From the NCBI GenBank assembly GCA_963995505.1, contig OZ023182.1, forward strand, positions 9,850,707-9,914,706: 64,000 nucleotides of DNA, in the 5' to 3' direction. This document shows, piece by piece, positions 37,179 to 50,500 of the stretch. The position numbers and the translations under genes were made by a program. Positions within the stretch are counted from its first letter, which is position 1, and every line of letters begins with the position of its first letter. This stretch comes from Hypericum androsaemum. Its lineage: Eukaryota; Streptophyta; Magnoliopsida; Malpighiales; Hypericaceae. Below the pieces are notes generated by a model. It ran no database searches. It was not told the DNA's origin and was given only the letters and a program-made list of their open reading frames with translations.

Positions 37179-40100
37179 ATGTCGGGAATGGAGACGGTGG
37201 ATTGGTTGCTCTTCTCCCTCAGTAGAGCCTTCTCTACCCCGCTCGCCGTCTTCTTCCAGTTCCAGGTTCCTTCTTCTGAAGTTTTTACCTTTTATTTGAT
37301 TTTTGGCTTCTTTTCTCCTGAGAGGTGTTTTTGTGGTTGGTTAGTTAGATCTGGGGAAATGCAGAGAGCTCGAATTGAGATTAGTCGGTCGGTTGTCCGA
37401 GCTGTCAATTGTTTGGGTTGGGAAACAACTGGGATAGAGGAAGTGTTTGTAGTTGCCAGCTGTTAGAATTGGACAGCCAATTTTGAGGCTATTGGGGATG
37501 AAGTTGTCCTTTTCCAAGGGCTGGATTTGCCCTTCTTGTCTTGCCTCCCCTCTTTTCACTGTTCCTTCTAAACAGTCGAAAAGGGCAAAAAAAAAGGATA
37601 AAACTTTTGACATAAAAGTGAATGGAGGCTTGCTTGCTTGCTTTGTCGTTGTTTAGTGGCTGTCTCGTAGAGAAAGATGGAATGCTACGATCGATATAGA
37701 AGGTCTCCTCTGATAGGATGAAGGGGGAGTTGTGCTTCTTGAAGCTGTTGATGGTCTAGAAGAATTGCAGGGACTGCTTTTTGGGGTTCGTGTGGGGCGA
37801 CGGACCTGATTCGTTGGCGCAGCAGCCTCTACCTGTAGGCTGCATGTGTTCCCGGGTTCCTGATTCACGGATAGATATTGTTCGACAAGATTGGCTCTTC
37901 TGGCCTTGTTTGTCTAATTGAGCTGCACAAAGAATGAGGTTGTTAGGATTCTTGTAACACCTTCTTGCTTCTGTTGGTGTTGTAGGGATGTTTTATCTGT
38001 TTAACTCTCGCTCTTGGGTGGGCACTTGCTGCGCGGGTCAGGTATGTTCCGAAATGTTATATGCATTTACATCGTCTTCTTTCTTGTACTGTGTTGTGGT
38101 GCAACTTACATTAATGTCTTGAGGACGAAATCATTGAGGATTGTACTACCTGACAGGAATAGAGAGATCAAACAAATGAAAGCCAGCATGAGAGCTGGAA
38201 ATAGCTTTGCATTTCTATCTCATGATATCAACGAGCTAGAGCACTCTCGCCAGGCCAATCTTCCTAGAGTCACAGTTGTTATGCCGTTGAAGGGGTTTGG
38301 AGAGCATAATCTACACAACTGGAGAAGTCAGGTTAGTATTTTGTTTCGTCTTGTGGATTCTTTTCCTCCCATGCTTTCTTATTGCAACGCCGCACAGACA
38401 ACACCTTTGGTTTCTTTGCTTAGATAAGTTGGGTATAATTTGAGACAGTCATCTGGTGGGGCTTAGGCTGGTTTTGCATTTGCTTTCTTCTTATTAGCCC
38501 CTAGTGCTTTGGTCCAACCATGCTTCTAGTTGGAGCCATGGTATACCATTTTAGGGAGTTCACTCTTCTTTCATTACTTAGAAACCTTGTCCTTTTAACC
38601 AGGAATATAGATTCAAGGATCACAGTGGTCTCCTCTTCCATTTTTCTTTTATTCTGCCAAAACTAGGCTTATTTGGAGCGACTGACTCAATTTTTTTTTC
38701 TTTGCCATTGCTTGCAGATAACATCTCTTTATGGAGGCCATGTTGAGTTTCTTTTTGTGGTTGAGAGCACAGAAGACCCAGCATATACTGCTGTTTCCCG
38801 CCTGATATCAGAGTTTAAGGTCTGCTTTGCTCAGTTTTTTTGTGCAAGTTCTAACACAAATAGTCTCTTTTTCTTCTTTCTCCTGCACAAATGCAAGACT
38901 TTTCTATTTTAAGAAAAGAAAACCCAAGTCAGGGTCACAACTTATGCATGTTATAAGAATTTTGTCAAACTTAAAGCTGCACTTCCTAAGAAACGAGTAT
39001 GTCACAATGGAGACTTGTTGTATTTTTTCTTTTTGTCCTTACGATTCTTTTATTATTGCAGGATGATGTTGAAGCTAGAACTGTTGTAGCTGGTTTGTCA
39101 ACAACGTGTAGTCAGAAAATTCATAATCAGCTGGTACGTATCAGGCTTGAAGTTTCTGATCTGACAGCGCTGGATACTTGCTGCCTCCTGTAAAATGACG
39201 TAGTACAATTGGTTTCTTTTGGGTGGTTGATTATTTCATGATTTAATTTGAAGTTTCTTTATTTTGAGTAATTGCCGTCTAAAGAATTATAGTTAATGCT
39301 TGTTAATGCCTGACGTTTTCATAATTTATATGTCATGCAAACTGTCTGCGGAAGCAAAAGACTAAACCTTGTTCTTTTGTGTATCCACTTCTAATGTATA
39401 TCTTATGACACTCTTTAAAGATTGGAGCAGAACAAATGCATAAAGACAGCAAGTACATATTGTTTTTGGATGACGATGTGAGGCTGCATCCTGGAACAAT
39501 TGGAGCTCTCACTGCGGAGATGGAAAAGAATCCCGAGGTATTGAAACTTGTTTATTGGCTTATCTATTTGTCAAAAGTGTGGTTTCATTCTATTGTCTTG
39601 AACCATTCCATAACGTTGTGCAGATATTTATTCAAACTGGATACCCTCTTGATCTGCCCTCCGGAAGCTTAGGAAGTTACTGCATATATGAATATCACAT
39701 GGTACAAAAAATTCTTTATAGCCTCTTCTATCACCGGACTATCACATGGTATTTGTTTGTTTTCAGACTGTCATCAGGTCACAATGCATCCATTATTTCT
39801 GAATTTTGGCCTTCGTTTTCTTCAACTTTCATGCAAGATTCCTGGAAATTGCCTCTTATTTTGTCACTTATACTTTTGCATTTGTTGATATGTTTGGACT
39901 AGAAATGGGTTGACGGTCTCCAAGCAGATCAAGTCTTGATCATAGACCATTAATGTCTTCTCTCTCTCTTAACAATGGTGCATGCTTTATGCTTGTCCTG
40001 CATTTAAGATCTCACTGGTTTTTTTGCCAAGTCCTGCTTGTGGTGCTTCTTCAAACATATCATTTTTTAACCGTCTCTTCCTTATTTCTCAACAGCCATG

Positions 40101-41784
40101 TTCAATGGGTTTTGCAACTGGGGGCAAGACGTTCTTTCTCTGGGGCGGGTGCATGATGGCAAGTGACACTCTCTTCTTCTTAAAGCTTCATATGATAAAA
40201 ATTCTTGCTTCAATGTGTTCCAATATTTATTTTTGTGATGTTTCATTTGCTTTCAGATGCATGCTGATGATTTCAGATATGACCGCTATGGTGTGGTGTC
40301 AGGACTTCGAGATGGTGGATACTCCGATGACATGACACTTGCAGCATTAGCTGGTAAAAGATGCAGATTTAGCTTCTCGCAACTGAATTTTTCTAAAAAT
40401 GTCGAAGTTATATAATTCTAAATCAATTTGTTCATAAAATTCAATTGTATTATACATTTTAACTATTTTTTAATATTGACTTGTACTATTTTCTCGTAGG
40501 GAATCATAAAAAGCTAATTACATCACCCCCGGTTGCTGTTTTTCCTCATCCTCTTGCCAGTGATCTCAGTTTTTCAAGGTTTGCTATTCTCTAATTTGTG
40601 CCTCAAAAAGTTCTATGCTTCTCAATTTGGCTAATGGATTTCTTTCTTCCAGATACTGGAATTACTTGAGGAAGCAAACATTTGTTTTGGAATCCTACAT
40701 ATCAAAGGTCAATTGGCTCATGAACCGTGCATTATTTTCTGTGCACTGCTACTTCTCATGGGGGTTTGTGGTACCATATGTTATGTCTACGATTCACATT
40801 CTAGCGGCACTAAGAATCTATAGCAGAGGGTATGCAAGTGAGGAAACAACATTTGTTTCTAATGGTGAGTTTACTATGCTTATCCTGGAAGGCCACTTGA
40901 TATATATATAACTATGCTTGTGTTTGTTTTGATTGCTAAGTGATTGCAAACAAATAAACTCGACCAAGCTGCAATGAAAAGATTAGCCAAGTGTACACAA
41001 CCAGAGAGATGGCATTCCTTTTTGCTGATTAAAATCCTTGTCCTCAGGGCTGTTACTCGTCACCTGCCTTGCCGTATGTACATTTGTGGAGCTTTTATCA
41101 ATGTGGAACTTGACGAGGGTAGAAGTCCATCTATGCAATATGCTATCACCTGAAGCACCCCCAATGTCTCTTGCATCTTATAACTGGGTTCTTGTGAGTA
41201 CTTCTTCTAGATCTTTTACACTTGTACTTCTTTTCTCTCATTTGCTTCCTTCATTGTGGCTCAAAATTCTGCAGCATCCTTGGTGCTGCTCTATATTGTT
41301 TGACAGAATGCTTTCCTCGGCTGAGATGTCTTGCTGATGTATGTATGAATGGTGCAGGTATTTGCTGCAATGCTGGTGGATAACTTCTTATATCCAGTAT
41401 CCGCTTTCCGTTCGCACTTCTCTCAGTCCATCAATTGGTCAGGTATTCGATACTACTTGAAGGATGGGAAGATCAGCATGGTAAGTCTTTAATTAGAAGT
41501 CATTTTCACCATCATTTTCCTTGCACTGTTATTATTATTAAGATGTTGCTCTATTTATGATGGAAGAGTAGAGTTCTTTTGCATTATGTTGAAATGCTTT
41601 TTTTTCCCCTTCTTTCTAATCCTGTGTGCAGATTGAAAGAAGCAAGGATATGGGTCCCATTATCACCGATTTGGGAGGGAAGAATCTCACAAAGAAGAGG
41701 GGACTTCCTCCAAAGATGTCATTAATTGGCTCTCTATTCAGAAGTTTGGCCGAATGGAGACAACCGAAGAAGTTTGACGTCTAA
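37179..41784 (+). CDS. GCS: Ceramide glucosyltransferase (GT21), 519 aa, 14 exons
   Basis: Transfers glucose from UDP-glucose to ceramide, making glucosylceramide at ER/Golgi membranes. Exons: 37179-37265, 37986-38041, 38157-38331, 38718-38819, 39062-39133, 39421-39537, 39624-39701, 40096-40158, 40257-40353, 40500-40578, 40653-40864, 41048-41193, 41358-41480, 41632-41784; total 1560 nt, 519 codons plus stop, the Arabidopsis length. An N-terminal membrane segment spans exons 1-2. GT21 motifs: FVVESTEDPAY (D1), LFLDDDVRLHPG near residue 180 (D2), HADDFR near 252 (D3), SRYWNY near 309 at the position of the (Q/R)xxRW motif. C-terminal membrane segments include WGFVVPYVMSTIHILAAL and LLLVTCLAVCTFVELL. 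Intron 8 must use a GC donor (ATG|gcaagt); all others are GT-AG. It is convergent with the cytochrome b5-like gene. Confidence 0.96.
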
Positions 41785-42647
41785 GCTGGTTCTTCTCGGA
41801 CAAAACACGTACCTTTTTGCCCCCGCTACAAATCACGCTAGGGCCAGTCAGGATCTTGGACAGACTTCTCCAGTTGTTAATTATTGATCGACTTTTAGTG
41901 AACTAGGAATTTGTTCCTCCCATTCTTTTATCTCTCCATTCAATCATTGTGATCTCTCCATTCAATCATTGTGCCCAGCCCCGACCTGGCCGGTCAGCTT
42001 TGCTCTTCTGGGTTTCCTCTGTAACCTGCAGCGAGAGTTGTTCTGTAGTTTATGTAACTCCTCAGTTGTAAGTCCAATGCAAGAACTTTGTTTAGTTTCT
42101 TCCAATTCTTTTTCAGCATGTGGGATTTCCCCCTGTAGCAAGGTATCTGGTTACTGTTGCAGTAAGGGAACCAGGGGGCTGAGAACCAACGTCATTGAAG
42201 AAGATGATCGATTCTTCAACCCGGTTTTTCAATGATTCACGTCTAGACTCTGAAGTAGACAACTTGGGTCACTACATCCATAATCATACCCAAGGAAATA
42301 GAGTTGAAATCTCTGGTTTTTCTGCAGAATGTTAAATCTTTCTTTGCTGTGAAATTCGAAAGGAATGTCTTTAAAAAGGGATCCACCCCCTTGGAAGAAA
42401 GCAGACAGATTGGACACAAGTTTTTGGTTTGCATTTGAGTTCAGAGAATGACTAGACTGATAAAGTACTTTATCTCGGTTCTTGATTACCCAAAAGTTTC
42501 AATGTTGAAAGAAAGTAAATTATGCAAACATGACACAAAAATGAGGGATTGGCAAAGATAAGAAGACGGAAGGCAAGTTCTTGAACTCGGAAGACAAGTT
42601 CTTGAACTCGCATCAGCCTGCAAGTTCTGCATCGCCAGCAGACTGAT
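41785..42647. other. Convergent 3' regions of glucosyltransferase and cytochrome b5-like genes
   Basis: The glucosyltransferase 3' UTR probably extends to about 42100; the rest is spacer and the reverse-strand 3' UTR. A short direct repeat (aagttcttgaactcg) lies at about 42572-42610. No other gene. Confidence 0.5.
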
Positions 42648-43945
42648 TTACTTCTCCAAATCTCCAATGTAGAAGTCGTCAATCATATCAAAGACTCGGG
42701 TGCCGTGTTGCGGCCTGCCATGTATAATTAGCAATGAAAAAAGCTTGAGAAACATGCAAAGGAACGAAGAAGGATAGACAAGGTACGAAGTAATCCGAGT
42801 TACAAAACATTAACAAAGGTGAGAGTGAGAGATAAAAAGTCAACAAACAGCAAGTAATGAGAACTTCTCCATGAACAACTTCAATTAAAGCAGATAAGTA
42901 CCTCACTGAATAAGCTTGTTTCATAGTAAAATGGATACATACCCGAAAAACCCCTCGGTCGAATCATCTCCAGCGTGGACCAGAATGGCATCTCCTCCTG
43001 GGTGCTCTTCTACATACGGAGTAACATCGAACACCTATTGTTACATTCAGAGAAAGCGAAATATATGAAGGACCGAGAAGGTACCTGATACATTGCAAAG
43101 TACGTGAAATCATAAACCTGAGAAAAGTACCTTCCCCTTGATTATAATCCAACAGTCAGTGCTCTTATTGTGCAAAGAGACTTCTGCTTGGGTGTAAGTC
43201 TTCAGTGCCTAAACGAAAGAGAGTTTGTGCTAAGAACTTATCTTAATCATAATACATACAATGAAATAGAGATATCTCCAAGGAACAAACAAATGCAAGA
43301 TATCTAAAAGACAATGGATCAAGGGAAATACTATTTTGTTGCATATATTAGTCTTCAGAACTAAAGGATCTGAAGCTAGAGTACGATGACTAGTGAAAGA
43401 TTTCAAGCAATATGCATGACACATATAACTTTAAAGCAAGATTGAGTAATTCAGACGCATCAGACCAAAGCAAGATAACAATCAGGGAATCAGGGGAACG
43501 ATCAAGACCTCAAAAGGAGGGACATATTCAGACTCGGGTAAGAGATCATTGAGGACAAAGTTTCACTCATGGACAGCAACATGACTGTTTCAACATGACT
43601 AGGGCAAGTCGTTGATTACTCTTGTTGCCAGAGTACCAATGCCTAACCAAGAGAAAGCCGGAAACAACAACCCACCAGAAACATACCTTACTTCCAGCAG
43701 AGCTATGGCTCTTTACTTCTTGAGCAGCTGCACCGAAGAAACGGGTCTGATTAATTGAACATACATGTTAACTAGACATGCACACGACCACCGAGAAGGG
43801 AAGGAAGACGAGCAGACCACGGATTAACAGAGGAGGAGGAGGAGGACAATGTAGATTAACCTGGTTTACTGCTTTTTCTTGGAATCAAGATAAAACCACC
43901 CAATAACACACCAAGAATCAGTACCACCAGAGCTAGGATCATCAT
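42648..43945 (-). CDS. Cytochrome b5-like membrane protein, 120 aa, 5 exons
   Basis: A haem-binding electron carrier resembling Arabidopsis CB5LP (At1g60660). Exons in transcript order: 43861-43945, 43687-43727, 43131-43208, 42943-43034, 42648-42714; total 363 nt, 120 codons plus stop, all GT-AG. Unlike classical cytochrome b5, the membrane anchor is N-terminal (MMILALVVLILGVLLGGFIL). A linker leads to the haem domain: TYTQAEVSLHNKSTDCWIII, then YVEEHPGGDAI with the first haem His, and GFFGPQHGTRVFDMIDDFYIG with the second His. Exon 2 uses acceptor cggtgcag; an earlier acceptor would break the frame. The first of two adjacent ATGs is taken as start. The electron partner is unknown. Confidence 0.9.
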
Positions 43946-44291
43946 CTCCTCCTCCTCCTCCTCTACCCAACTGCTACACAATTCAATAACCAATCAGAAA
44001 ACAAGCAGAATGGTTCACCAAGGAACAAGTAGATGCCAATTCAAACACTCTACACAGAAAGCTAGACACCGAAAAGAAAGGATTTTTACCAAGATGGCAA
44101 TGGAAAGTTGAAGTCTTTGCAAATGTAGATTAGTTAAATGAGAAAGAGAAGAACTGGGTGGTCGCAGTTTCTCAGTAGGAACACACACACACACACAAAA
44201 ATGTCTTTTTGAGTTTGGTTCCGACAAAAGTGGAAGAACGAGCTTAGTAGCTTGCTCGGTTAGAATTTGGAAGAGTCAGTTCCTTCCTCCT

Positions 44292-44298
44292 CTTTATA

Positions 44299-44301
<3 letters not shown>
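44292..44301 (-). promoter_or_regulatory. Probable TATA box of the cytochrome b5-like gene
   Basis: The reverse strand reads tatataaag about 350 bp upstream of the ATG. The intervening leader probably includes a 5' UTR intron or a long UTR. A GA repeat lies immediately upstream. Confidence 0.4.

Positions 44302-44302
<1 letters not shown>

Positions 44303-44345
<43 letters not shown>
44303..44345. repeat. (GA)n microsatellite upstream of the cytochrome b5-like gene
   Basis: About 21 GA units directly behind the TATA-like motif. GA/CT repeats are common in plant core promoters. Confidence 0.93.
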
Positions 44346-44348
<3 letters not shown>

Positions 44349-44349
44349 G

Positions 44350-45118
44350 ATGTGACCTGTTTGGACTCTAGAAGTGGCTTGTGCTTGGCATGAGTCGTGC
44401 TCCTGCCTGTCGCCGTCGAGATCTTTCACGGGAAGTTCGACGCCTACTATTGGCTATATTATTTATTTCTCCGTTTAGGAACTTAGACCTTGGGCTCCGT
44501 ATCTCTAACATTGGACAGAAACATGGGCTTTAAGCCCAAGTTCGGACTGATCCACCCAAAAGATGTTATGTGCTCTGAAATTGTCAATAGACCCCACCAC
44601 TATTTCTGGTTTATAAAATACAACTTATATGTCAGAGCTATGTAAACTTTCGACTCGAGTGATAAAAAAAATTGAATTGTCGTAAAAATATTTTGAGATG
44701 GATTTTGTCAACGGACTAAACTGACACCAAAGGATCGTAGACCAAATTAAATTCAGGCTCACAGTCACAACTTCTGCTTTCTAAGAACTGATAATTTTTC
44801 CTCGGGGAAAAAAAAATTGGATCAATTAAAATTCTTACTAAATGAATAATTTGCGTACAAATGCTTTGGGATTGAAGAAAAGGGGAGCACATTAGGAATC
44901 CCATGCAACCGATGTTTTACATCCGCCGAAAGGGTTCAACAGTGGCCAAAACTTCCCGTCAGGAATAGAATAAAGTCTCACAAAAAGGAACATTGGAAAG
45001 AAAGAATCAATCCCTCCTTATCAACCAAACTCTTTTTTCTCTTCTTTCCCTGTGGCCTTTTATCTCTCCCTAACATCCATCTCTTTGTCCAAAACACCAT
45101 CAGCAACAAACCATAGGA
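44350..45118. other. Intergenic region between divergent cytochrome b5-like and ERD7-like genes
   Basis: No coding or transposon signal. It probably holds the ERD7-like promoter; no ABRE or DRE core was recognised with confidence. Confidence 0.4.
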
Positions 45119-47068
45119 ATGGGCTGCTTCGGGCCTAAACGTTCCAGAAGGAGCACCAACCATCCGAGCGAACCTGCTCCAACGCAAGCAATGTCCGAAG
45201 TCCCGGAGCCGAAAAGCCTCACGCAAGAGCTGCTCCTGCGAGTTCCCGGGTGCACTGTCCACCTGATGGAAGCAGGGGAGGCATTGGAGCTTGCCCGGGG
45301 GGAGTTCACCCTCGTCAGGGTCCTCGACGACAGCGTTTCTGTTGCTACCATCGTCAGGATTGGCGACCTCCAATGGCCGTTGACCAAGGACGAGCCAGTG
45401 GTTAAGCTTGATGCCTTGCACTACCTGTTCTCCTTGCCCATGAAGGAAGGCGACCCTCTGAGCTATGGGGTGACCTTCTCGGATCAGTATGGCAGTAGCT
45501 TGGGGCTCTTGGATTCGTTTCTTTCCGACCATTCGTGCTTCTCCGGGAAAGCGAACGGTACTAGAAGGACTGATCACCTTGATTGGAAAGCATTTGCTCC
45601 TAGTGTTGACGCTTACAACAATTTCTTGGCCAAGGCCATCGCTGGTGGGACCGGTCACATTGTCAAAGGGATTTTTCATTGCAGCAATGCTTACACCAAC
45701 CAGGTTCGGTTTTGTTTAAGCATATCTGAACTAACCAAAGGGCTGTTTCATTGTAAGAGAATACGTAGTTAGTTTCGGTGTATGAGCCTTTCGGTGTAAT
45801 ATTGGCAGGTGAACAAGGGAGGGGACATGATCTTGGCTCGTGCTGCAGAGGCCAAGAATGGTTCTACAGCTGTGGATGTTGACTATAACAGCAATAGAAA
45901 TGATGGTGGGGCCTCTAAGAAGAGCAAAGTCAACAAAAGCTTGAAACGGTACGTCAGGACTAGTTATTGCCTTTTTCTATGTGGTCTTTGTTTGTCGGAA
46001 CCCTTTTTCCAGCTCACTTGATTGATTCTTTTTCTTTTTTTTTTTGAAATGTAGATTTTACATACTGGACCTCCTAGATATTTACAATTTTTTGTCGTTG
46101 GGCTATCACTTGATTGATTCTGATTAGATAAAAAAATAGATGATGTTATGATGATGTTTGTGCAGTGTGAAAAAGTTGTCCAAAATGACAGAGAAACTAA
46201 GCAGAGCGATGCTTAATGGAGTTGGAGTTGCCACCGGATCGATCATGGCTCCTGTGGTCAAGTCCCAAGCAGGAAAGGCGTTCCTCTCCATGGTTCCGGG
46301 AGAAGTCCTTTTGGCTTCTCTAGATTCAGTCAGTAAGTTTGAACAAAAATGAAACATGAGATTTGATGACCATTTGTACCCGAGATTGATGCAAAACAAA
46401 GAAATAGATGCTCTGAATAAGAAGCTTTGCATACCAAATGTGCAATGTCCGAATGCAAAATTCTTTTTAGAATCTCATATCCAACCCAAAATCTTTCGTC
46501 AGTTGATATACAGATTCTAACTTATTATATATTTGATCAAAATTCATGTGGGATTCATAGTCTGGCTATGCAAAAGGGTGTGTCAATAGGTCAATAGTTG
46601 AACAATTTACCTTTCATCAAGGGTTAGTCCTCTGCAACATTTTTATGTACCTGCCTTGGAAGCTTGTGTGACATTACAAACAAAGTTCTACTAAAATTTG
46701 CAGACAAAATCCTGGATGCGGCCGAAGCAGCTGAGAAACAAGCCCTGTCTGCTACTTCCAAAGCTACCACCAGAATGGTCTCTAACAAGTAAATGCTCCT
46801 ACACCAATTTGTCTATGCAACAACTAGAGAATGTACCGTTTTATCTGTAACTCTTGATGAGCTCTTCCCTCATATGAAATTGCCTTTTATCAGGTTTGGA
46901 GAGAGTGCAGGAGAGGCGGCCGGGGACGTGTTTGCAACAGCAGGGCATTGTGCAGGCACTGCCTGGAATGTATTCAAGATTAGGAAGGCCATCAATCCAG
47001 CATCATCAGTCTCAACTGGCCTGCTCAAGAATGCTGCTGCTCCCAGAAATAACAAGTCTTACACTTAG
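45119..47068 (+). CDS. ERD7-like protein with senescence domain, 383 aa, 5 exons
   Basis: Resembles Arabidopsis EARLY-RESPONSIVE TO DEHYDRATION 7 and relatives (senescence/spartin-associated domain), lipid-binding proteins induced by drought and cold and found at membranes or lipid droplets. Exons: 45119-45703, 45809-45948, 46166-46332, 46704-46788, 46894-47068; total 1152 nt, 383 codons plus stop, all GT-AG. The N-terminal half contains [19 protein letters not shown] and a beta-rich region ([20 protein letters not shown]). The C-terminal senescence domain contains [46 protein letters not shown] and small-residue-rich helices [23 protein letters not shown] at the start might be lipidated. Convergent with the PP2C gene, about 520 bp apart. 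Confidence 0.92.
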
Positions 47069-47585
47069 TGGCATGCTTTCATTCCCATTCCCTCCTTCCA
47101 TCTGTGTTTTTTCCTAAACTTATGAAATACCAACTTTTCTATGTCCAATCTCCAAACGTGTACAATTGTTTTTGTTGCGACGGCATTTGGATGTGATGAG
47201 AAACTGGGTTATCTTTCCTTCCCTTTGAGCGTTTCTAGAATTCTAAGTACACAAGTCTGAAAAAAGGGGCTGATTAGTTGGTAAGATTTGGTATATAGGC
47301 ATCATATTACCATAACCAAGTTGGTGATAAGCTTGTAACGAGCTGTAGGCAAATCGACCCTTTGTATTAATTTCCTCAGAGAGGATCTAGTGATACTTTC
47401 TTCAAGTTTAATATGGTCATTTTCCTAGACTAAACCAATTTAAGGGCAAGGATTGGTCGGGTCTAGTTCTTTCCACACAAAAAATGAATGTTGTTATGAA
47501 GTAGGAGTTAATTCCGGATCAACCCTGAGATGGAACCGAATGAGAACACTTTGTGGAGCTGTAATCATCATGAAACCACGGGATA

Positions 47586-50500
47586 TCAAACTGGTGTAGC
47601 CGTCGTGCCTTCTTCTCTAGCCTGAGAGAAAATGAGAGAGATTCAGCATAATGGAAGCAAAGATAGGAGCCAAATGGTTGAATTACCTTTCGCATTTCTT
47701 ACCTGACGCTTCCTGTTGGATTTAAGATCAACAACAATGATTGAAATGTTATCCGAACTGTTTCTGTTGTATGCCATTTCTGTGAGGCTGTCAGCTACAG
47801 CTTGCGCTGGAGAAACCTCAGTAGGCATGATCGATCGACGCCACCTCCTCAGCAACCGACGAGCCACCTCCCCGACCTCTTCATTCGTCATCACATCCCA
47901 TAGTCCGTCGCTTGCTAGAATCAAACACTCATCCTCATCTGTTCTTGTCGTAAATGTTATTTCAGGCACAGGTATTATCCATGGCCTCAAGTACCGATCA
48001 CCTAAAACACAAAAACAGAACCTACAAAACTATTTAAACTTTCAAATCAATCGACGAAATCGGAATCCTATAAAACGGTTACAACGAGGACCTCAAATCT
48101 CGAATACGTGACTTCTTATAATCTGCGATTTGTTTAGGAAATCAGTGAAATCTATGAAGTTAGAACTTAGAATTCAATCGAATAATTGGCAATTCGCCAT
48201 GGGGCAGATAACCGTTAGGCAGTTCTATCGGGGAGAGTATATGGAGATGGATAAAGAAGTAGACCTATAGCTCTGGACATGGAAAGGACTCCAAATACCC
48301 TAGCACCATTCCAGTTTATGACTCTCCCTCCCGTTCCTTCAATTCTCATCAATTCATCTTGCCTATCCGGCTGCAGAAGAGATAGAACCGTTAGAATAAC
48401 CATATCTAATCCAAAATCTTGACCAGCATAACCCGAGAGTAATAGTAGCTTATTGATCCTGGAATATATTGAGCTGAGTGGACAGAGAGAGCGAAAGGGT
48501 ATAAAGAAACAACCTTCTGGTCAATAGTTAAGGCTATTGTTTGAGTCCTCCTGCAAAGCACAGCCCTCGAGTCACCACAATTAGATGCAATGATCTGACA
48601 GCCGGACAGGACCACCACAACTGATGTTGATCCGACCATTTCAGGGGAAACCGCGTCCGTCGATACATCATTGTCAGCTCTCCTGAAGCTACTGGTCAAC
48701 GCTGTCTCCCATCTTCTTCGCCATTCATTGTCGCTCTTCACAGCTCCCCGGTCCCATTCTTCGGCTACGAATTCGTGCATCCTCTCTTTACAGTATTTAG
48801 CAACCTGTGCATTGTATCAGCGATCATTTGGGTCCGATGCTAATGTCCCAGTGTCCTTGTAAATTCGACCAAGTTCAATTCTTTCTATTTTTGTTCATTT
48901 CATGCGCAAACATTCATACTTCTTTTCACGAACTCTTTACAAAATTTTCAATAAAGACTGCAAAGACTGCATTTATTAAAAAAAAAGTCAATAAAGACTA
49001 TTTGTTGTTTATAAACCACTGAGATGCCTATGACGCAATCCATAGTAAAAGAGAAAACCACCCTTGAAAATACACATCACATCACCAACTTTTCCAACGG
49101 ATCGAAAAAAAATACAAGAATTGATAAATGGTAACAACTTAGTGATACATTAGTTGATGGATTTGATTGCAAGCGAAAACGAGGAGGGAGAGGAAGCGTA
49201 AAAGACAAGGCTGGCTGACTTATTGCAAGGCTGACTTGTTGGTCGCCAGGTGGACGAACCATCACCACCAAAAGAAGCCTACAGTGACCGTCATTGATTC
49301 ATGAGTACACAAAGACGCTAAGATGATGTACAAAATCCACAGGTGTCCCAAAAGAAGATCGTGCAAGTAATTGCTAGCTATTGAGTGATTGCACCAACAA
49401 CAATACCTCACTCACGTCTCCATGATATTTCCGGGTAATAAATCCTGAATTTTCAGTAATTTGTGTATGTTTTGTGTTATCAAACTAAATATATTTTCGC
49501 ACCAAACTCTTTTTTTGTGAATAACTTTTTTCATTCTTTATCTAATTCTGTTTGAACTTTCAAGTTATGTACTACTCTCTCAATCGATGAGGAAAAGAAA
49601 ACTGGACTTTTATTTTTTTAATTGATGATATCATCTAGTATACAATTTACATACTCTCTAATGTTAGTTTTATGTTGAGTCGAGCTCCAAGAATTATAGA
49701 AACCATTCCTATCAAATTTGAAAACTATCATTTTTTTTCTGAAGGACGGTGCTCTTTTTTGTTTGGAGATGGGAGAAAGATAAGGCATCATCGCAAGAAA
49801 CATGTCATGGATGATGCAGGGTGTGGACTCTTAACGAGGACGTCAGCCGATCAGAAGCTTCTCCCGGAAAAGGTTGTGGAAGAGCAATTTTCAGAAAGAA
49901 AATAAAACAATTTCTCAAAAAAAAAAAAAAGAGCAGCGCAAATCGAATATTATAAGACACGTGGAACCTTCCCATAGGAACATGGCTAAAGAAAAAAAAA
50001 GGAGCAAAACGGGACATAATAAAGTTGAGTTCTTTTTCTATGTGCAAGACGCGTGACAAAGATCCAGCCTTCATATCTATTAGTTAAATTAGCACAACAT
50101 TATTTTTATCGTTGATCTTGATCGTTGGTCTGGCAAGCACTACATTATTTAATATTTATTATATTTGGTCTGACTTTTTTTTTTAAAAAAATTTAGGCTA
50201 TATAACGTAAATCCCGAGTCTCTGAAAATATTAGACTTTGTTATAACAAAATTTTTCATTTTCACAATAGGTGAAAATTGATTTTCCAACTCCTAAAAAT
50301 AAGGTTGGATCATTGTCATCTTACCCACTAAACGTTGATATATTTGGTCCGACTCTGAACTAAACACTATCGGCCAAGTTGTGTGCTTTCTCAATGGGCA
50401 TGTATCATCACATATGCATATTGCAGAGATAATGATGTTACTTCGTATACAAACCATTACCCAAACTTGTATCTCTAAATTAGTGCTTGGGAAACTAATT

